DNA of 64,000 bases, from the NCBI RefSeq assembly GCF_904846685.1, contig NZ_CAJHBQ010000001.1:310001-374000 (forward strand), read 5' to 3'. The number at the start of each line of letters is the position of its first letter. Position 1 is the first letter of the stretch. Below, piece after piece: positions 27,006-36,681 of the stretch. This DNA comes from Psychrobacter submarinus (GTDB taxonomy: Bacteria > Pseudomonadota > Gammaproteobacteria > Pseudomonadales > Moraxellaceae). The position numbers and the translations under genes were made by a program. Below the pieces are notes generated by a model. That model was not told where the DNA came from, searched no databases, and was given only the letters and a program-made list of their open reading frames with translations.

Positions 27006-27893
27006 CTACTCTACCTCAGCGGCTACTGGCGTGGCAGTGCTGCTAGAGTCACTATCTGTGGTTACTGAGAAGTATTTGTTATGGATAGCATCATAGCTGC
27101 CATCTGCTTTAATATTAGCTAATGACTCATTGATTTGAGCTTGCAGCGGATCCCCTGGGCGTACCGCAATAGCAAAATTATCATCGATATCGATCTCATC
27201 ACCTTTTAGCGTATATTGGCTGCCTGAGGCGGAGCTCAGCCATTCGATAGCTGGCAGCTTATCAGATATCATCGCCTCAACACGCCCTGAGCCTAAGTCT
27301 AAAAAGGCATTACTCAAAGTATCGTACAGCTGCATATTGGCTTTTGGATAAGCCTGCTCTAGCCACTGCGATGAAATCGTCGAGCGCTGAGCAGCGATGC
27401 TTTTTGAGTTGATATCATCAGGATTACTCGGGTCAAAATCGCTGCCTTCTTCTGCCAAAAACACTAAGGTATTACTAAAATAGGGATCAGTAAAGCTGAC
27501 CTGCTCAGCGCGCTCTGGGGTAATCGACATCGCAGCGACAATGGCATCGTATTTGCCCGCTTTGAGACCGGGGATAATCCCATCCCAATCCTGCGCGATA
27601 ATCTCACAACTGACTTGCATATCATCACATAGAGCATTGGCAATCTCGATATCAAAACCGCCAAGCGAGCCATCAGCGTTGGTATAGTTAAAAGGAGCAT
27701 AAGCGCCTTCAGTACCGATACGTAAAACCTCGCCAGTGGCTTCAGTGGCAGCCGTATCGGCAGTTTCTGTACTCGCAGTATTGGCCTCTTGACCATTGCT
27801 ACAGCCTACCAGCATTCCTAAGGCTACTGCTGCAAACAAAGGGTTTTGTAGCGCCTGTCTTGCGCCAAAAATACTAGGGTAATTTATCGTCAT
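27006..27893 (-). CDS. Amino-acid ABC transporter substrate-binding lipoprotein (copy 3)
   Basis: Family 3 solute-binding protein, about 295 residues. The signal ends in the lipobox LVGC (Cys near 31), then a Thr/Ala-rich linker. The domain starts VLRIGTEGAYAPFNYTNADGS, with DWDGIIPGLKAGKYDAIVAAM (ligand contact region), MSITPERAEQVSFTDPYF and QRSTISSQWLEQAYP. The start is moved to 27893, where AAGGA lies seven bases upstream; the ATG at 27926 would include a charged N-terminal stretch before the signal. It is one of three tandem paralogues that share the ATPase at 32171 and the permeases at 25160-26632. Confidence 0.92.
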   Translation of the reverse strand: MTINYPSIFGARQALQNPLFAAVALGMLVGCSNGQEANTASTETADTAATEATGEVLRIGTEGAYAPFNYTNADGSLGGFDIEIANALCDDMQVSCEIIAQDWDGIIPGLKAGKYDAIVAAMSITPERAEQVSFTDPYFSNTLVFLAEEGSDFDPSNPDDINSKSIAAQRSTISSQWLEQAYPKANMQLYDTLSNAFLDLGSGRVEAMISDKLPAIEWLSSASGSQYTLKGDEIDIDDNFAIAVRPGDPLQAQINESLANIKADGSYDAIHNKYFSVTTDSDSSSTATPVAAEVE

Positions 27894-28049
27894 CCTTGAT
27901 TCCTTTTTATGAGTAAGTCGATACAAGCGCTATAAACAATAACGGCGCCCTACGCTATGAGAAGCATAAAGCGCCACTATGTAGGGCTCAGCATAAAACT
28001 ATAGCCATATAAAACAACAGTGCTTGTTACTTTATTTATTGACAGCTAA

Positions 28050-28083
28050 TTACTGATAGTTAGTTACTGATATTTAGTTACTG
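28050..28083. repeat. 14-bp direct repeats spanning a stop codon
   Basis: TTACTGATAGTTAG, TTACTGATATTTAG and TTACTGACAG follow each other with exact 14-bp spacing. The stop of the split binding-protein gene (28074-28076) lies inside the array. Confidence 0.7.
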
Positions 28084-28711
28084 ACAGTCTCTGTCTGCTC
28101 TTCGGCTGCGATAGTTGCATTCGCATCGACATTATCACCTTCAATCACTATCACTTCTTCAACGCTATCCGCTGCCGCCGCTTTATTTGCCGCTGCAGTA
28201 GAGCTGGTGCCAAAGTAGCTGCCAGTGATCTGATCGTAAGTGCCATCAGCTTTTAGCTCAGCCAATGCAGTGTTAAATTTACCCACTAGCGGATCGCCTT
28301 TACGAAAAGCAATACCCATCGCATCTTCGTCAGTGCTGATCTCTTCGCCTTTGACTTCATAGTCTTTACCGGCTTCAGTTTTTAGCCAGTCGATACCAGT
28401 GACTTTGTCAGACATCATAGCGCGTACGCGACCTGAAGTTAGATCTAGATAAGCGTTGTCTTGGGTATCATAAAGCTTGATATCAAACTCTGGATGCTCG
28501 TCTTGCAGGTACTGCGAAGATACCGTTGAGCGCTGTGAAGCAACTGGTTGGCCCTCAAGATCAGCAACTGTAATATCGTCGCCTTTTTTACCGATAAGAA
28601 TAATACCAGTATGAAAGTAAGGGTTGCAAACAGTTAAATAAAATATATACAAAACTACCTATTTATTACTATAATAGATGCAGATTATATCTATAATATA
28701 GAGAGCAAGTT

Positions 28712-29301
28712 ATGGGGAAACTGGGTTAGTATTGGGGAGGCTGCCAAACATTTCGGGGTTGCTTCAATCCACATTAAGACGTTGGGATGAGGAGATGGTA
28801 TGTTAGTCGCCAAGCGAACCGAAAACGTTGTATGATATGATTTTAAGTGAAATCAGACCCCATTCCTGAATACACCACCCAAATTAGACCGAAAAACCAT
28901 TGCTTATGCTCGTGTGTCGAGTCGTGATCAAAAAGACGACTTACTTCGCCAGTCTCAAGTTTTGGAATCCTATTGTGCCAGTGGCTGGACTTTGAGACGA
29001 TTACCGATCTCAGGTGTGGAATGAATTATGTTATGCTTAAAAACCTGCTTGATGACATACTGGGCACAAAGTTGAACGGCTGGTAATTACCCATAAAGAC
29101 AGGCTTTTACGATTTGCAGAACTGGTTTTCATGTTGTGTGAGGCTCGCACGTTGAAGTGGTAATAATCAATCAAGGTGAAAGAGTTGAGTTTTGAGCAGA
29201 TGACTAGCCCAAGATGTTGGTGATTATCACCGTATTTTCAGCGAGGCTACGGCTCTCGCAGCAAGAAAAACCAACAATTAATAGAGGCGGTTAAAAGCAT
29301 T
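28712..29301 (+). pseudogene. tnpA: IS607-type transposase TnpA (MerR-HTH serine recombinase), broken
   Basis: Pieces in shifting frames: VSIGEAAKHFGVAS then TLRRWDEEMV (MerR-like helix-turn-helix), TIAYARVSSRDQKDDLLRQ with the catalytic-Ser region, LVITHKDRLLRF, and YGSRSKKNQQLIEAV near the end. At least six frameshifts or stops separate them. This piece order is that of IS607 TnpA, not of the HUH transposase of IS605. Confidence 0.88.
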
Positions 29302-30424
29302 ATGATCCGTGGACACATTATCGAACTCAAGCCAAACAACGTACAGGCAAATCACCTTGCTCGTGCTTGTGGCGCGGCGAGAAAGCCTACAACTGGCTTT
29401 GCATGAGTGGCAGTGGCAGTATGCGCTTGACAAAGCGTACCGTGAGTGTGTTTGGCCGCAGGCGTTGAGGTTGATACTAAAATCTAAACAAGCCCCTCAC
29501 AGGCGAAGTCAGACGCGAATTGAACGCCATTAAGCGTGAATTATTCCCCATATGCTGGCGACCAAATGCGCTCCGCAGGCGGAATCATGCAGCTGGGTGA
29601 TGCTTATAACAACTTAAAGGCTTAGCGAAATACCCAACTGCTCGTAAAAGGCCGTGACGATAGATTCAGTTTATCCAACGACCAATTTGCCATTAAATGG
29701 TAAATCCATTCGTATCCCAAACTTGGGCTGTCTTTAAAAGAAGCTTTACGTTTTGACGGCAAGATCATGTCAGCCACCATCTCTAAACGTGGCGGTAAGT
29801 GGGTTTGTTAGTGTGGCTGTTGAAATACAAAAAGCTGTAATTCCTACTAAAAAGACAGGTAAAAGCGTTATGTTGATCTTGGTATTACTGACTTACTGGT
29901 TTTATCAGACGGCACTAAATTAAAGCGCCAAAACCACTTCAAGCAAACCTTAAAAACTAAGAACGCTAAACAAAGCGCTCAGTCGCACTAAAAAGGCAGT
30001 AAAAACAGAAAAGCGAAAAACCAAGCTCTCTCGTTTGCACTATAAGATCAGGTGTATTAGGTAAGATTCTTCTCCATCAAATCACAATAAGTCTGGTTAA
30101 TGAGTTCGATGATTATGATTGAGGATTTGAATGTCAAAGGTATGGTTAAGAACAGGCGGTATAATAAGAGCTATCAGTGACTTGGGTTTCTTTGAGTTTA
30201 AGCGACAGCCATTCTACAAAGCCACTGAGCAAGGCAAGGTTGTGAAATCAGTCGGACCCTTCTACCCAAGCTCAAAACCTGTTCAAACTGCAATCATATC
30301 CTCAAAGATGAGCTACATTGAAGGCAGAGTAGAGCAGCCTAACTGTCAGGTTTCTCATGACCGTGACCTCAACGCCAGCATCAATATTTTAAATAACGCG
30401 ACTGTTATTTTAACAGCTGCATAA
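29302..30424 (+). pseudogene. tnpB: RNA-guided nuclease TnpB, broken
   Basis: Starts MIRGHIIELKPNNVQANHL directly after the tnpA end. Recognisable pieces follow in different frames: YNWL, MIEDLNVKGMV (RuvC-II-like Glu region), ISDLGFFEFKRQ and HDRDLNASINILNNA (RuvC-III Asp region with the zinc-finger lead-in lost). Length and order match TnpB of about 370-400 residues. The many indels rule out a functional nuclease. Confidence 0.88.
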
Positions 30425-30590
30425 TCCTGTTTATTGGACGGTGAGTTCCATCGCCAATTAAAAAAGTCTGTGGAGTCGTGGTCAGTCTAAATCTCAAATG
30501 AGAAATAGCGCGTGACAATGAAGCAGAAAGAAAACGTCAAACCTATCTAATAGTCAATATTGGCTAGGTTTGAGTAAGATTTTTGGAACG
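30425..30590 (+). ncRNA. Possible omega-RNA scaffold remnant at the IS right end
   Basis: The stretch after tnpB has the layout of IS605/IS607 right ends: GTGGAGTCGTGGTCAGTC, then AATGAAGCAGAAAG and AACCTATC...TAGGTTTGAGTAAGA. In active elements this region is transcribed as the TnpB guide RNA scaffold, with the guide taken from the flanking DNA. Here the flank would be the host binding-protein gene. Function is unlikely because tnpB is dead; assignment is by analogy only. Confidence 0.4.
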
Positions 30591-31027
30591 GTCGCTAAAT
30601 TCAACAACTTCTTGACGCTCTGGCGTAATCGACATGCCCGCGATAATCGCATCAAACTTTTGCGCATTTAAGCCGGGAATCAAACCATCCCAGTCTTGAG
30701 ATATCAGCTCACACTCCGCGTTCATCTGCGCGCATAACGCATCGACCAGCTCAACTTCATAACCGATCAGCTTGCCATCGGCATCAGTATAGCTAAAAGG
30801 CTTATAGCTCGACTCAGTCGCGATTTTGATGTTCATTGGCGTCTCAGTCGCTGCGCCGTCGTCTGCAACTTGGCTCTCTTCTGGCGCTGAGCCATTACTA
30901 CAAGCAGCAAGCATGAGCATAGCGGCGCTGAGCGGTGCTAACCAAAGCGCTTTGGTGGGCAAGATTGACTTGTTTTGAGAATATTTAGATAAGCTCATTA
31001 TGTTTTCCTCAGTTATCGAGCAGCAGA

Positions 31028-31828
31028 CTATTGGTTGAAGTTTGCTTGTTCTAGACGAGCCAACTCACCGTTACTACGGATCTCGCTCAAAGCTTTATTA
31101 AAATCATCTCTCAAAGGATCCCCTTTACGAACCGCGATAGCGATGTTGTCATCGTTATCAATCTCATCACCCACGATACCAAAACCTTCTGGATTGTCTT
31201 TTAACCAAGCTTTGGCTGAAACTTTTTCGGCCAATACCGCATCGCTGCGACCAGATTTTAGATCTAAATAAGCATTGTCATAGTTATCATAAAGCTGTAC
31301 CGTGTTGCCGTCTTTACCTTCATAGTTATCTTGCAGATAGACGCCAGGCGTGGTTGAGCGCTGACCACCTAAATTTAGGTTACTAATAGCGTTAGGATCA
31401 AAACTACCATCGGTCTCAGTCAGCCAAACCATAGTATTAGCGAAGTACGGCTCAGTGAAGTCTACTTTTTCTTGGCGCTCTGGAGTGATAGACATACCTG
31501 CGACAACGGCGTCATACTTTTGCGCGAGCAAACCTGGAATAATGCCATCCCAATCTTGCGCGACGATCTCACAATCTGCCTGCATCTGCTCACATAAAGC
31601 GTTGGCGACATCGACATCAAATCCTGCAATACTGCCATCAGCATTGGTATAGTTAAAAGGAGGATAAGCGCCTTCAGTTGCGATACGAATGGTTTTACCC
31701 GCGACATCGGCAGCAGGTGCCTCAGCATTTGTCTCTACCGTATCATCGCTTGGCTGGCTACAGGCGCTCAATGCTAGCGCTGCGGTGATAGTCATTGATG
31801 ACCATAATAGACGAGAATTCGACATCAT
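31028..31828 (-). CDS. Amino-acid ABC transporter substrate-binding lipoprotein (copy 1)
   Basis: Family 3 binding protein of 266 residues. The lipobox LSAC has its Cys near 23, followed by an acidic linker. The domain starts TIRIATEGAYPPFNYTNADGS and continues with DWDGIIPGLLAQKYDAVVAGM and MSITPERQEKVDFTEPYF. AAGGA precedes two adjacent ATGs; the second (31825) has the better spacing. The protein ends shortly after the last domain helix, whereas the other two copies carry extra Ala/Glu-rich C-terminal tails. It lies 29 bp upstream of the split copy and 340 bp after the ATPase gene. Confidence 0.92.
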   Translation of the reverse strand: MMSNSRLLWSSMTITAALALSACSQPSDDTVETNAEAPAADVAGKTIRIATEGAYPPFNYTNADGSIAGFDVDVANALCEQMQADCEIVAQDWDGIIPGLLAQKYDAVVAGMSITPERQEKVDFTEPYFANTMVWLTETDGSFDPNAISNLNLGGQRSTTPGVYLQDNYEGKDGNTVQLYDNYDNAYLDLKSGRSDAVLAEKVSAKAWLKDNPEGFGIVGDEIDNDDNIAIAVRKGDPLRDDFNKALSEIRSNGELARLEQANFNQ

Positions 31829-32170
31829 ATATTCCTTATTTTAATTTAATATCCCTATCTAATCATTGACCAAACAGTCGTAATAACGATAGATATTAGC
31901 AGCTTATAAACCCATCGATAATACCTGACAACAATATCAAAAACAAACGTTTTAGGTATTGACTGTCATTATTGGGTAATAAACGGTGCTGCTGTTATTG
32001 GAAATAAGTAAGAAGACACCGCCGTAAAAACGTATGACGCAATGCCTTTCTTTATAGCACATACGCTATAAAGAGAGGACATTGATAACACTAGGCCAGT
32101 TTTAAAATAGCTCAATTGATGCAGACAGACTTATCAGCCGACAGGTCAGCTCATAAGTCCGAAATAGTGA
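31829..32170. other. Non-coding gap with two stem-loops
   Basis: Between the ATPase gene and the first binding-protein gene. It holds stem CTTATCAGC / GCTCATAAG (32130-32157), close behind the ATPase stop, and the perfect stem CTTTATAGC / GCTATAAAG (32050-32073). Neither has a clear T-run on the minus strand. The rest probably contains the promoter of the binding-protein genes; I cannot define it. Confidence 0.5.
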
Positions 32171-32968
32171 TTAGTTCTGGCGATGAGAAGCCATAAAGTC
32201 TCTGACGCGCTCTGAGTTTGGGTTGTCAAACACTTGCTCAGGCGTGCCCATCTCCTCGATGACACCTTGATGTAAGAATACCACTTGGCTTGATACATCA
32301 CGAGCAAAGCGCATCTCGTGGGTGACAATCAGCATCGTACGACCCTCTTCTGCCAAGTCTTGCATGACGGCGAGTACTTCGTTAACTAGCTCAGGATCGA
32401 GCGCGGAAGTTGGCTCATCGAACAAAAGCACTCTTGGCTGCATAGCCAAAGCGCGCGCGATAGCGACACGCTGACGTTGACCGCCAGAGAGATTGGCAGG
32501 ATAAGCGTCTTTTTTATCGGATAAGCCTACTTTTTTTAGGAGCTGTTCGGCTTCACTGATGGCTTGATCTTTTTTGATTTTTAGAACCTGAGTCGGTCCT
32601 TCGATGATATTTTGCAGTATCGTTTTATGCGGCCATAGATTGAAGTTTTGGAAAACAAAACCAACACGCGCCCGCAGATTTTCAAGCTGTCTATGATCTG
32701 CCGCTTGCATCTCGCCGGATTTACTGGCTTTTAGCATCAGCTCATCATCACCGATACTGATACGCCCCTTAGTTGGTTTTTCTAACAAGTTAATACAACG
32801 TAATAACGTCGACTTCCCTGAGCCTGATGAGCCCAAAATCGAGATCACATCGCCATCATAGGCGGTGAGTGATACCCCTTTTAGCACTTCTAAAGAGCCG
32901 TAGCTTTTGTGTAGGTCTTGTATATCTAGAGCGATAGGGCGAGTCGAGTCTTTGGCAATATCAAGCAT
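32171..32968 (-). CDS. Polar amino-acid ABC transporter ATP-binding protein (ArtP/HisP-like)
   Basis: ATPase of 265 residues: Walker [10 protein letters not shown] (near 47), Q-loop [10 protein letters not shown], signature [16 protein letters not shown] (near 160), Walker [16 protein letters not shown]-loop THEMRF. The insert after Walker A ([16 protein letters not shown]) is typical of HisP/ArtP-type ATPases. The first gene of the minus-strand importer set; it would energise the permeases at 25160-26632 with any of the binding proteins in between. Confidence 0.92.
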   Translation of the reverse strand: MLDIAKDSTRPIALDIQDLHKSYGSLEVLKGVSLTAYDGDVISILGSSGSGKSTLLRCINLLEKPTKGRISIGDDELMLKASKSGEMQAADHRQLENLRARVGFVFQNFNLWPHKTILQNIIEGPTQVLKIKKDQAISEAEQLLKKVGLSDKKDAYPANLSGGQRQRVAIARALAMQPRVLLFDEPTSALDPELVNEVLAVMQDLAEEGRTMLIVTHEMRFARDVSSQVVFLHQGVIEEMGTPEQVFDNPNSERVRDFMASHRQN

Positions 32969-33232
32969 GGTTCAACAGTTTTCCGATTATTATGAATAAG
33001 GCGATACTTATAGGCTTAAGCAGCTTTTGGCAGCTTACTGAAATAAAAAGCAGCGTATTGTCGCTTATCATACAGCAAAAAGGCAAATACTCTCTATTCC
33101 TAGCCCTTACGCCATAAATAAAGCCCAAATCACTGCCGTAATTTGAGCTATATTTTAACACTTTAGGCCGCTTAGCGCTGTATTATCTGTCACGCTAATA
33201 ACGCGGCGATATCCCTAACCGTCAATAAGCTA

Positions 33233-33565
33233 TTAATAAGTTGAGATATGCTCCTCAGACTCAGAACCATCGAGGACATCAGCGTCGTCCACCGTCGCTA
33301 CAGCCACGTCATCATCGGCGCTCGCTACTGCGACATCATCACCGACCATAGGATCATCCGAGATATCTGCACTGTTGACGCCTTCAGTCACTTGTGCGAC
33401 ATCATCAACGCCAGTCGCTTCTTGCTCTACTTGCGTTTGTGCATCGTCTACTGTCTGCATAGCGTCGGGCTCTTCAAGAGACTTCTCTTGTTCCGCGCAA
33501 GCGCCAAGCGTTACTGCCAAAGCGGCCACTGCGGCTAACCCTAGTTTATAAGTCGTGTTTTTCAT
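33233..33565 (-). CDS. Small acidic lipoprotein of unknown function
   Basis: 110 residues. MKNTTYKLGLAAVAALAVTLGAC is a clear lipoprotein signal with the lipobox LGAC (Cys at 24). The mature part has no recognisable domain and is dominated by Asp, Glu, Val and Ala, with near-repeats such as DDVAVASADDD and DDVAVATVDDA. It is probably exported and natively unfolded. Standing alone between the ABC importer and proA, it gives no clue to its role. Confidence 0.75.
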   Translation of the reverse strand: MKNTTYKLGLAAVAALAVTLGACAEQEKSLEEPDAMQTVDDAQTQVEQEATGVDDVAQVTEGVNSADISDDPMVGDDVAVASADDDVAVATVDDADVLDGSESEEHISTY

Positions 33566-34055
33566 AATACCCTCTCTAATTGGTTTTAAATTGCGAATTG
33601 ATTTTGACGCACTAATTGCTTTTAGACAGTGTTTTCCACATCACTTTGCTTAACACGTCTAGTATCTTATCTATCATTATAATCAGATCTATAAATGACT
33701 ACTTTAGTAGTTGCAGCGCAGTTGTGTTAAAGACTCGTAAGACAAAGATATCCATACTCCTGAATCAACACAAAAACACTTAAAACAAAATTGTAAATAG
33801 GCGCTGTTCACAAATTCAACTTTACTCTAATCCCAATCTACTCTATGTTAAATGGCATAACAGTTAAATAACACAATGCTTTACCTTAAGTGAGAGCTGT
33901 CGTTAATACGCTTGTCAAAGCTCCAGGTTTAGCCACTATTAACAATGATATCTTTTACCACCTTTTAGTTAGACTTTGCCTGTTTAGGCTTTTTTGCTCG
34001 TCTACAACATTTATTGAAAATAACCCTTCATCCGTAATCAAAAGGAAAATAATTT
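33566..34055. other. Non-coding gap between divergent lipoprotein gene and proA
   Basis: AT-rich, with no persuasive reading frame. It should hold the promoters of both flanking genes; the only concrete element is the AAAAGGAAAA ribosome site right before proA. Confidence 0.5.
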
Positions 34056-35357
34056 ATGAGTCAAGCGAATACCTCAGATATAAAATCTTATATGCAAACA
34101 GTCGGTAAGCAAGCGCGCGCCGCCTCTCGCGCTCTTGCCGCGGCCAATACTGGCGATAAAAACTCAGCACTTATGAGCATTCATGATGAGCTAGTCAACG
34201 CCAAAGCCGATATTTTAGCAGCGAACAAAATAGACATGGATAAAGGCCATAGCAATGACTTAGAAGCCGCGCTACTCGATCGCCTAGAGCTAAACGATGC
34301 TAGATTCGATGGTATGCTACAAGGTCTCAAAGACGTCGCAGCCTTGCCTGATCCAATCGGTGAAGTCACTGATATGACCTTTCGCCCCTCTGGTATTCAT
34401 CTGGGCAAAATGCGTGTGCCGCTAGGCGTGGTCGGTATGATTTATGAGTCGCGTCCTAACGTGACTTTAGAAGCCGCCTCACTAGCACTAAAGTCGGGCA
34501 ACGCTATTATCTTGCGCGGCGGCTCCGAAGCTTTTGAGTCCAATCAAGCTATTGCTAAATGCATCCACAAAGGCTTGAGTGCGGCCGGTCTCTCCGAGCA
34601 TAGCGTACAAGTACTTGAAACCACTGACCGCGCGGCTGTCGGTGAGCTGATCACCATGACCGATTACGTGGATGTCATCGTGCCACGCGGCGGTAAAGGC
34701 CTGATCTCTCGCATCAGCGAAGACGCTAAAGTGCCCGTCATCAAGCATTTAGACGGTAACTGTCATACTTATATCGATAGTGATGCCAAGCCTGAGACGG
34801 CAATCGAGGTCAGCGTCAATGCCAAGACGCATCGCTATGGCACTTGTAATACTATGGAGACGCTCTTGGTCGATAAAGCCGTCGCCGATGAGATGCTACC
34901 GAAAATTGCTGAAGCTATCGTTAAAGCCGATGACGCAATGCAGCTGCGCCTCGATGAGCAAGCACAAAGCATATTAAAAGACAATGCTAAGCTTGATGGT
35001 CATCTATCAGCTGCGACTGATGAAGATTGGGATACCGAATATCTTGCGCCTATCTTAGCGGTGAAAGTCATCGACGGACTTGACGCGGCGATTGAGCACA
35101 TCAACACGCACGGCAGCCATCATACTGACGTCATCATCACAGATAACTACAGTAAGTCGCAGCGCTTTATCCGCGAAGTCGACTCCGCAAGCGTAATGAT
35201 TAACGCCTCAAGCCGCTTTGCTGATGGCTTTGAGTATGGTCTTGGCGCTGAGATTGGCATCTCAACCGATAAGATTCACGCTCGTGGCCCAGTCGGGTTA
35301 GAAGGTCTAACCTCACAAAAATGGATCGTCTATGGTCATGGCGAGACTCGCGCTTAA
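34056..35357 (+). CDS. proA: Glutamate-5-semialdehyde dehydrogenase
   Basis: Second step of proline synthesis: NADPH-dependent reduction of gamma-glutamyl phosphate. The 433 residues show the aldehyde-dehydrogenase fold with the ProA patterns [17 protein letters not shown] (near 120), [16 protein letters not shown] (near 145), [14 protein letters not shown] (near 230) and the catalytic Cys in [15 protein letters not shown] (near 262). [17 protein letters not shown] is near the C-terminus. Not next to proB, as is common outside enterics. A clean terminator follows. Confidence 0.96.
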   Translation: MSQANTSDIKSYMQTVGKQARAASRALAAANTGDKNSALMSIHDELVNAKADILAANKIDMDKGHSNDLEAALLDRLELNDARFDGMLQGLKDVAALPDPIGEVTDMTFRPSGIHLGKMRVPLGVVGMIYESRPNVTLEAASLALKSGNAIILRGGSEAFESNQAIAKCIHKGLSAAGLSEHSVQVLETTDRAAVGELITMTDYVDVIVPRGGKGLISRISEDAKVPVIKHLDGNCHTYIDSDAKPETAIEVSVNAKTHRYGTCNTMETLLVDKAVADEMLPKIAEAIVKADDAMQLRLDEQAQSILKDNAKLDGHLSAATDEDWDTEYLAPILAVKVIDGLDAAIEHINTHGSHHTDVIITDNYSKSQRFIREVDSASVMINASSRFADGFEYGLGAEIGISTDKIHARGPVGLEGLTSQKWIVYGHGETRA

Positions 35358-35393
35358 TGGTTATTGACTAAGATTATCTATTTAGGGTTTATC

Positions 35394-35424
35394 AAAACGT
35401 CAGCATCCGTGTTGGCGTTTTTTT
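35394..35424 (+). terminator. Terminator of proA
   Basis: 11-bp stem AAACGTCAGCA / TGTTGGCGTTT (G-U pairs included) closed by a TCCG loop, then a T-run. The terminators at 36626 and 38460 share the CGTCAGC...GCTGGCG theme. Confidence 0.88.
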
Positions 35425-35437
35425 CTGTTAAACACTA

Positions 35438-35712
35438 GGGCGTGTTGAACATTCACAAGAAGGCACTGCTGATAGCTAAAATCGTTCTAGTCTAAGGGAA
35501 AATTGCAGGTAATGCAGATGCCTTAGCTAAATTTTTACAACGACTAGGGCGATTTTAGCATCAGCCCTCACTCTAACAACAGGGACAGGACTCTTTTTTG
35601 CCGCTTTATTGATAAAAACTGACGTATAGAATGACTATACTTACAATTTTTATCTGCAAATCGTCTAAAAAATAGTCTCTGTCAGTGCCACGGTCGAATG
35701 TTCAACACGCCC
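35438..35712 (+). mobile_element. Miniature inverted-repeat transposon (family 1), copy 2
   Basis: 275 bp between TA dinucleotides with GGGCGTGTTGAACATTC ends. It carries the same two internal palindromes as copy 3 but is more diverged in the first half. It lies immediately after the proA terminator. Confidence 0.85.
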
Positions 35713-35810
35713 TACTAAACCCTGTTAAAGGTTATAACCAGTACAGGCTTTAGTTGATAAAATATGACAACAATAATAAATGACCTTTTTATAAAAAAAG
35801 AATAACTGCT

Positions 35811-36509
35811 ATGATGATTTTTTTGGTTATTACTATCGTTTCAGCCGCGCTCATTATTGGGGCGTTATGGGGAACTTATGGCAAGCTTCCTAATTGGCTA
35901 CAAGGCAACCTATTGGCTATTGCTGGTGGCGCGCTGATGCTCGCGGTAGTATTACAAATGCTGCAGCCAGCCGTAACCCACAGTGGGCTTTTGGCGACCA
36001 TCGGCTTTACGCTATTAGGCGCCGGTGTATTTACGAGCATAGACTATCTTATAGACGAAAAACTACAAAGTAGTGGCGGCGGCGGTTTGCTTGCTGCGGT
36101 CACTTTAGATGGCGTGCCAGAGAATTTAGCACTAGGAGTATCACTAATCAGTGGTAATGTCATGCAAGTTGCGGCGCTTGCTGGCTCTATTTTGTTATCT
36201 AACTTACCAGAAGCTGCTGGCGGTGCTAAACAGATGAAGGAGTCCGGGTCGAGTAATAAAAAGATACTACTCATCTGGACAGGCGCTGCAGTGTTATTAT
36301 CCGTAGCAGCTATCGCTGGTAACATTCTACTGCGTGATGTGTCTAAATCGACGATAAGCTTGATAGATTGTTTTGCAGCGGGCGCCGTGATTGCTTCACT
36401 GGCGACCGAAGTCTTTCCAGATGCTTTTAAAAAAGGCAATCATTGGGCGGGCATCAGTACCGCTATTGGGCTGATTCTAGCTTTAGGATTAGATCAATTA
36501 GGGGGTTAA
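35811..36509 (+). CDS. ZIP-family divalent metal transporter
   Basis: 232-residue inner-membrane protein with about eight hydrophobic segments. Helix IV carries TLDGVPENLALGVSL (near 98) and helix V LSNLPEAAGGAKQM (near 130); their Asn, Pro, Glu and Asp residues match the ZIP metal site, although the usual His residues are mostly replaced. This resembles the ZIP-like permeases annotated as zinc/iron transporters with uncertain metal specificity. Two adjacent ATGs lie at the start, with a weak ribosome site. Flanked on both sides by same-orientation miniature transposons and ended by its own terminator. Confidence 0.82.
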   Translation: MMIFLVITIVSAALIIGALWGTYGKLPNWLQGNLLAIAGGALMLAVVLQMLQPAVTHSGLLATIGFTLLGAGVFTSIDYLIDEKLQSSGGGGLLAAVTLDGVPENLALGVSLISGNVMQVAALAGSILLSNLPEAAGGAKQMKESGSSNKKILLIWTGAAVLLSVAAIAGNILLRDVSKSTISLIDCFAAGAVIASLATEVFPDAFKKGNHWAGISTAIGLILALGLDQLGG

Positions 36510-36625
36510 TAAAAAAGTTATGAGATAATAAGCTATCCGCTTATGCTACACATTATGATTAATTTTGCTAAGATTGGTGGTTAGTTGAACACTTATAACG
36601 CGACTTAAAGTATAATCCGAAAATG

Positions 36626-36652
36626 ACGTCAGCTTAATCGCTGGCGTTTTTT
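36626..36652 (+). terminator. Terminator of the ZIP transporter gene
   Basis: Stem ACGTCAGC / GCTGGCGT with TTAATC loop, followed by TTTTTT. It lies about 115 bp past the stop, further than usual. Confidence 0.75.
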
Positions 36653-36681
36653 ATTATTTAAATCGATAGCTTTTTGGATTA

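Larger units (their letters stand above)
28623..30590 (+). mobile_element. Decayed IS607-family element (serine recombinase tnpA + tnpB)
   Basis: The outer limits follow from the interrupted host gene: one G is shared at the joint and there is no target duplication. Both features fit IS607-type insertion by a serine recombinase at a GG dinucleotide. The element holds a broken MerR-type HTH plus serine-recombinase gene and a broken tnpB, both on the plus strand and opposite to the host gene. The right end has IS605/IS607-like structure. Coding parts have many frameshifts and stops, so it is immobile by itself. Confidence 0.88.
28074..30998 (-). pseudogene. Amino-acid ABC substrate-binding protein (copy 2), split by an IS607-type insertion
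   Basis: The 5' part (30998 to 30591) encodes a lipoprotein signal with lipobox LAAC and the first 136 residues of a family 3 binding protein, ending VVEFSD. The 3' part (28622 to 28074) resumes at PYFHTGIILIGKKGDD and runs 182 residues to the stop. Removing 1,968 bp (28623-30590) restores GAATTTAGCGACCCTTAC in frame, giving a normal 318-residue protein. The restored product matches its neighbours in the motifs DWDGLIPGL, MSITPERQEVVEFSDPYF and QRSTVSSQYL. No stop or frameshift is present in either half. As it stands the gene cannot make a full-length product; the C-terminal half also lacks a signal peptide. Confidence 0.93.

Noticed and set aside
27941..27988. Possible hairpin CCCTAC / GTAGGG between two binding-protein genes
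   Set aside because: Only six to seven pairs with a long mismatched middle and no T-run; too weak to call a terminator.
29309..30424. Two short open frames (29309-29533 and 30131-30424) as separate small genes
   Set aside because: Their recognisable pieces are fragments of one frameshifted tnpB, so they are treated as parts of the pseudogene.
28623..30590. Possibility that the many frameshifts in the IS are sequencing errors
   Set aside because: Surrounding genes are free of such errors, and substitutions and stops are mixed with indels, which fits decay. It cannot be fully excluded without reads.
33890..34108. 72-codon frame overlapping the proA start
   Set aside because: Overlaps the well-supported proA N-terminus in another frame and has no family features.
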